A program made the position numbers and the translations under genes. The notes under the pieces were generated by a model. The model was not told where the DNA came from, did not search any database, and saw nothing but the letters and a program-made list of their open reading frames with translations. Shown here one piece after another: positions 7,033-8,923 of a stretch of 8,923 bases of DNA (position 1 is the first letter of the stretch; each line of letters starts with the position of its first letter). This stretch comes from CAYYAU01 sp964469765 [NCBI: uncultured Clostridia bacterium] (GTDB lineage: Bacteria > UBA6262 > WVXT01 > CAYYAU01): the NCBI GenBank assembly GCA_964469765.1, contig CAYYAU010000033.1, forward strand, positions 1-8,923. Reading direction: 5' to 3'.

Positions 7033-7070
7033 AAACCAGTAACTAAAAAAAGCAGAGATAGATTAAATTG

Positions 7071-7100
7071 GGAAGAAATTTTAAAACTTAATTTCTTTCC
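7071..7100 (+). repeat. AT-rich inverted repeat after rarA
   Basis: GGAAGAAATT (7071-7080) and AATTTCTTTCC (7090-7100) are complementary apart from one extra T, with a nine-base loop between. No T-tract follows directly, although a T8 run lies at 7107-7114 in the adjacent repeat. It might help end the rarA transcript, but the stem is AT-rich and weak. Confidence 0.35.
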
Positions 7101-7103
7101 TTA

Positions 7104-7145
7104 TGATTTTTTTTCATTACATTCAAAAAATCCAAGAAAATCTAC
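7104..7145 (+). repeat. 42-bp direct repeat, copy 1
   Basis: A 42-base sequence starting TGA-T8-CATTACATTC and ending AAGAAAATCTAC is identical, base for base, to the copy at 7215-7256. It is strongly AT-rich, with a T8 run and an A6 run that could pair (GATTTTTT with AAAAAATC). The repeat is non-coding and lies in the rarA-rny gap. Confidence 0.9.
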
Positions 7146-7147
7146 TT

Positions 7148-7201
7148 ACCCGCCATTAAGGATTGGCGAGGTCTAACCCGCCAGTACGGAATTGGCGAGG
7201 T
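7148..7201 (+). repeat. Two tandem GC-rich hairpin units between the direct repeats
   Basis: Two units of 25 and 26 bases (7148-7172 and 7176-7201) each begin ACCCGCCA and end TTGGCGAGGT. Within each, CGCCA pairs with TGGCG and ACC pairs with GGT around one bulged A, giving an eight-pair stem. Only the loop bases differ between units (TTAAGGA versus GTACGGAA). Conserved arms with variable loops and a GC content well above the surroundings suggest a repeated structural element rather than chance. Confidence 0.85.
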
Positions 7202-7203
7202 AA

Positions 7204-7254
7204 AGATTTTCTACTGATTTTTTTTCATTACATTCAAAAAATCCAAGAAAATCT
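7204..7254 (+). repeat. Long AT-rich inverted repeat containing direct-repeat copy 2
   Basis: AGATTTTCT (7204-7212) is the exact reverse complement of AGAAAATCT (7246-7254). Inside it, GATTTTTT (7216-7223) pairs with AAAAAATC (7236-7243). The pair forms a long interrupted hairpin ending 17 bases before the rny start codon. Copy 1 lacks the outer left arm. Confidence 0.65.
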
Positions 7255-7256
7255 AC
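7215..7256 (+). repeat. 42-bp direct repeat, copy 2
   Basis: Identical to 7104-7145, with a start-to-start distance of 111 bases. It ends one base before the GAAAGGAGG that serves rny, so the repeat would lie in the 5' leader of rny if transcription starts upstream. Confidence 0.9.
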
Positions 7257-7257
7257 G

Positions 7258-7265
7258 AAAGGAGG
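7258..7265 (+). promoter_or_regulatory. Strong ribosome-binding site fixing the rny start
   Basis: AAAGGAGG lies six bases before the ATG at 7272, an optimal arrangement. It supports that start over the open frame beginning at 7163, which is in a different frame and has no such site. Confidence 0.85.
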
Positions 7266-7271
7266 AAGGAT

Positions 7272-8822
7272 ATGAGTTGGTTTGTTTTGAGTATAGCTAC
7301 AGGCGTTGGTATAATAGTTGGTTATGTAATTCGTTTGGTCTATGCAAAGAATCAGTTAAGGTCTGCGGAGAAGCAGGCAAAGATAATCCTGGAAGAGGCT
7401 GAAAGGGAAGCTAAGACAAAGGTAAAAGAAGGCACTTTAGAGATTAAAGAGAAGATGCAGAAAGCACGTATGGAGTTTGAGAGTGAGACAAGAAGAAGAA
7501 GGCATGAGATTGAAAGGTTAGAAAAAGTAAGTAAATCAAAGGAAGAGACTCTTGGGAAAAGAGCCATTGAATTAGATTATAGAGAAAAGGAGATTGAAAA
7601 GAAATTAAGGTTTATAGCAGGCAAGGAAAAATGGATAGAAGAGGAAGAAAGAAAGTTAGTAAAAGGAAAAGAAGAACAGAAGAAGGTATTAGAGAGACTT
7701 GCCCATATGACACCTGAAGAAGCTAAGAATATTCTTTTAGAGAATATGAAAGAGGATGCTCAAAGAGAGGCTCAGGTACTTGCAAAAAGGGTAGAGGAAG
7801 AGGCTATTGAAAATGCACAGAGAAAAGCAAGACAGATATTAAGTATTGCAATTCAAAGATGCAGTGCAGAGTATACAGAAGAGGTTACGGTTACCTCGGT
7901 TCCTCTTCCAAATGATGAGATGAAAGGAAGAGTGATTGGAAGAGAAGGTAGAAATATTCACGCTTTTGAGACAGCCACTGGTGTAGACCTGATTGTTGAT
8001 GATACTCCTGAAGCAATAACGCTTTCTGCGTTTGATGGTGTCAGAAGAGAGATAGCAAGAATTGCATTAGAGAGATTAATAACAGATGGTAGGATACATC
8101 CTACAAGGATTGAAGAGGTTGTAGAAAAGGTAAAAAAGGAAATGAATCAGCATCTAAAGGAGGTGGGAGAGGATGCGGTACTTAAGTTAGGGCTAGAGAG
8201 GGTGTCTCAGGAACTTATAACAATGATAGGAAGACTTAAGTATAGAACAAGTTATGGACAGAATGTTTTACAGCATTCAATTGAAGTTGCAAAAGCAGCA
8301 GCTATTCTTACTGAAGAGGTAGGTGGAGATGTTAAGTTTGCAAAACGAGCAGGTCTATTGCATGATATTGGAAAAGCTATAGATAGAGATGTAGAAGGCA
8401 CTCATGCTCAGATAGGAGCAGATTTATTGAAAAAACATGGTGAATCTGAGAAGGTAGTAAATGCTATTCTTTGCCATCATGGAGATTGTGAACCTCAAAG
8501 TATAGAGGCGGTACTGTTACAAGCAGCGGATGCAATTTCAGCATCAAGGCCAGGTGCCAGAAGAGAAACATTAGAGTTTTATATTAAACGGTTGGAGAAG
8601 TTAGAGAAAATAGCAAATTCATTTAGAGGAGTGGAGAAAGCATATGCAATCCAAGCAGGAAGAGAAGTAAGAATCATAGTTGAACCAGAGGAGGTTGATG
8701 ATAACTTAGCCCAACAGTTAGCGAGAGAGGTTGCGAAAAAGATTCAACAAGAGGTAAAGTATCCTGGACAGGTTAAGGTAACTGTTATAAGGGAGACACG
8801 TTCAACAGAAGTAGCGAAGTGA
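7272..8822 (+). CDS. rny: Ribonuclease Y
   Basis: RNase Y is a membrane-anchored endoribonuclease that initiates mRNA decay. The 516-residue protein is of normal length and has the full layout. An N-terminal membrane segment lies at about 3-23 ([20 protein letters not shown]). A long Lys/Glu-rich coiled coil follows to about 200. The KH RNA-binding domain contains [10 protein letters not shown] (219-228) and [19 protein letters not shown] (238-256), followed by the conserved DGRIHP (272-277). The HD hydrolase domain has His335 (LQHSIEVA), the metal-binding pair His364-Asp365 ([11 protein letters not shown]) and CHHGD (401-405). The C-terminal part contains EVRIIVEPE and ends at STEVAK. The gene is separated from rarA by 239 bases carrying repeats, so it probably has its own promoter, but I could not place one. 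A TGA stop ends it. No frameshift or missing catalytic residue is seen. Confidence 0.97.
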   Translation: MSWFVLSIATGVGIIVGYVIRLVYAKNQLRSAEKQAKIILEEAEREAKTKVKEGTLEIKEKMQKARMEFESETRRRRHEIERLEKVSKSKEETLGKRAIELDYREKEIEKKLRFIAGKEKWIEEEERKLVKGKEEQKKVLERLAHMTPEEAKNILLENMKEDAQREAQVLAKRVEEEAIENAQRKARQILSIAIQRCSAEYTEEVTVTSVPLPNDEMKGRVIGREGRNIHAFETATGVDLIVDDTPEAITLSAFDGVRREIARIALERLITDGRIHPTRIEEVVEKVKKEMNQHLKEVGEDAVLKLGLERVSQELITMIGRLKYRTSYGQNVLQHSIEVAKAAAILTEEVGGDVKFAKRAGLLHDIGKAIDRDVEGTHAQIGADLLKKHGESEKVVNAILCHHGDCEPQSIEAVLLQAADAISASRPGARRETLEFYIKRLEKLEKIANSFRGVEKAYAIQAGREVRIIVEPEEVDDNLAQQLAREVAKKIQQEVKYPGQVKVTVIRETRSTEVAK

Positions 8823-8879
8823 AGTATAGAGCAGAAAAAATAAAGTTTTGATTTATTTGACATTTGGGCTTTGGATTTT

Positions 8880-8911
8880 GGGGTGAACCAGAATAAAGTT
8901 CGGTACACCCC
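8880..8911 (+). repeat. Imperfect hairpin downstream of rny
   Basis: GGGGTG (8880-8885) pairs with CACCCC (8906-8911), ACC (8887-8889) with GGT (8902-8904) across an A-A mismatch, and GAA (8891-8893) with TTC (8899-8901) with one bulged A, closing a five-base loop. The stem would be stable. No T-run follows, so it is not a standard intrinsic terminator. It could stabilise the rny mRNA 3' end, form part of the next transcript's leader, or be an interspersed repeat. Confidence 0.55.
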
Positions 8912-8923
8912 AACCCTGATACC

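Noticed and set aside
7104-7256. The repeated sequences, considered as a CRISPR array
   Set aside because: There are only two 42-base copies with one 69-base interval, the interval itself contains repeats, and no cas gene is present.
7163-7402. An open + strand frame of 79 codons starting in the repeat region
   Set aside because: It overlaps the start of rny in another frame, begins inside a GC hairpin, has no ribosome-binding site and resembles no protein I know.
8857-8862. A perfect TTGACA, considered as the -35 box of a promoter after rny
   Set aside because: The bases at the expected -10 position, 16-18 bases downstream, are GC-rich (GGGGTG) with no TATAAT-like sequence.

Overview
The window is an AT-rich bacterial chromosome segment with every recognisable gene on the + strand. 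Ribonuclease Y, ZapA, 6S RNA, RarA and bacterial-type PheT, together with strong AAAGGAGG ribosome-binding sites, mark it as bacterial. The lineage cannot be fixed from the sequence. The combination of a ZapB-like/ZapA pair, 6S RNA, RNase Y and a pyrophosphate-type phosphofructokinase would suit a deep-branching or anaerobic Gram-negative-type group, but that is inference.

Region 1 (1-2592) is a glycolysis block. It holds the C-terminus of one phosphofructokinase, a complete class II fructose-bisphosphate aldolase, and a complete second phosphofructokinase whose active site carries the Asp/Lys pair typical of pyrophosphate-dependent enzymes. Four bases later comes a small YbgC-type hotdog thioesterase. 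The phosphofructokinase and aldolase genes encode consecutive steps (fructose-6-phosphate to fructose-1,6-bisphosphate to triose phosphates). The pyrophosphate enzyme could make the first step reversible.

Region 2 (2617-5722) holds pheT without an adjacent pheS, a short coiled-coil protein resembling ZapB, and zapA, which overlaps it by an ATGA junction. A 6S RNA then follows, recognised by its closing stem, open central bubble and long apical hairpin. 6S RNA sequesters the housekeeping RNA polymerase holoenzyme, and its position between zapA and rarA combines two known 6S neighbourhoods.

Region 3 (5740-8923) holds rarA (replication-fork maintenance ATPase), a 239-base intergenic stretch with a perfect 42-bp direct repeat flanking two GC-rich hairpins, rny (membrane-anchored RNase Y), and a non-coding tail with a strong imperfect hairpin.

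The content is mostly conserved housekeeping. I see no CRISPR array, tRNA, rRNA, transposase, toxin-antitoxin pair or phage gene. The points most worth a second look are the paired phosphofructokinases, the 6S RNA and its predicted product RNA, and the repeat element in front of rny.
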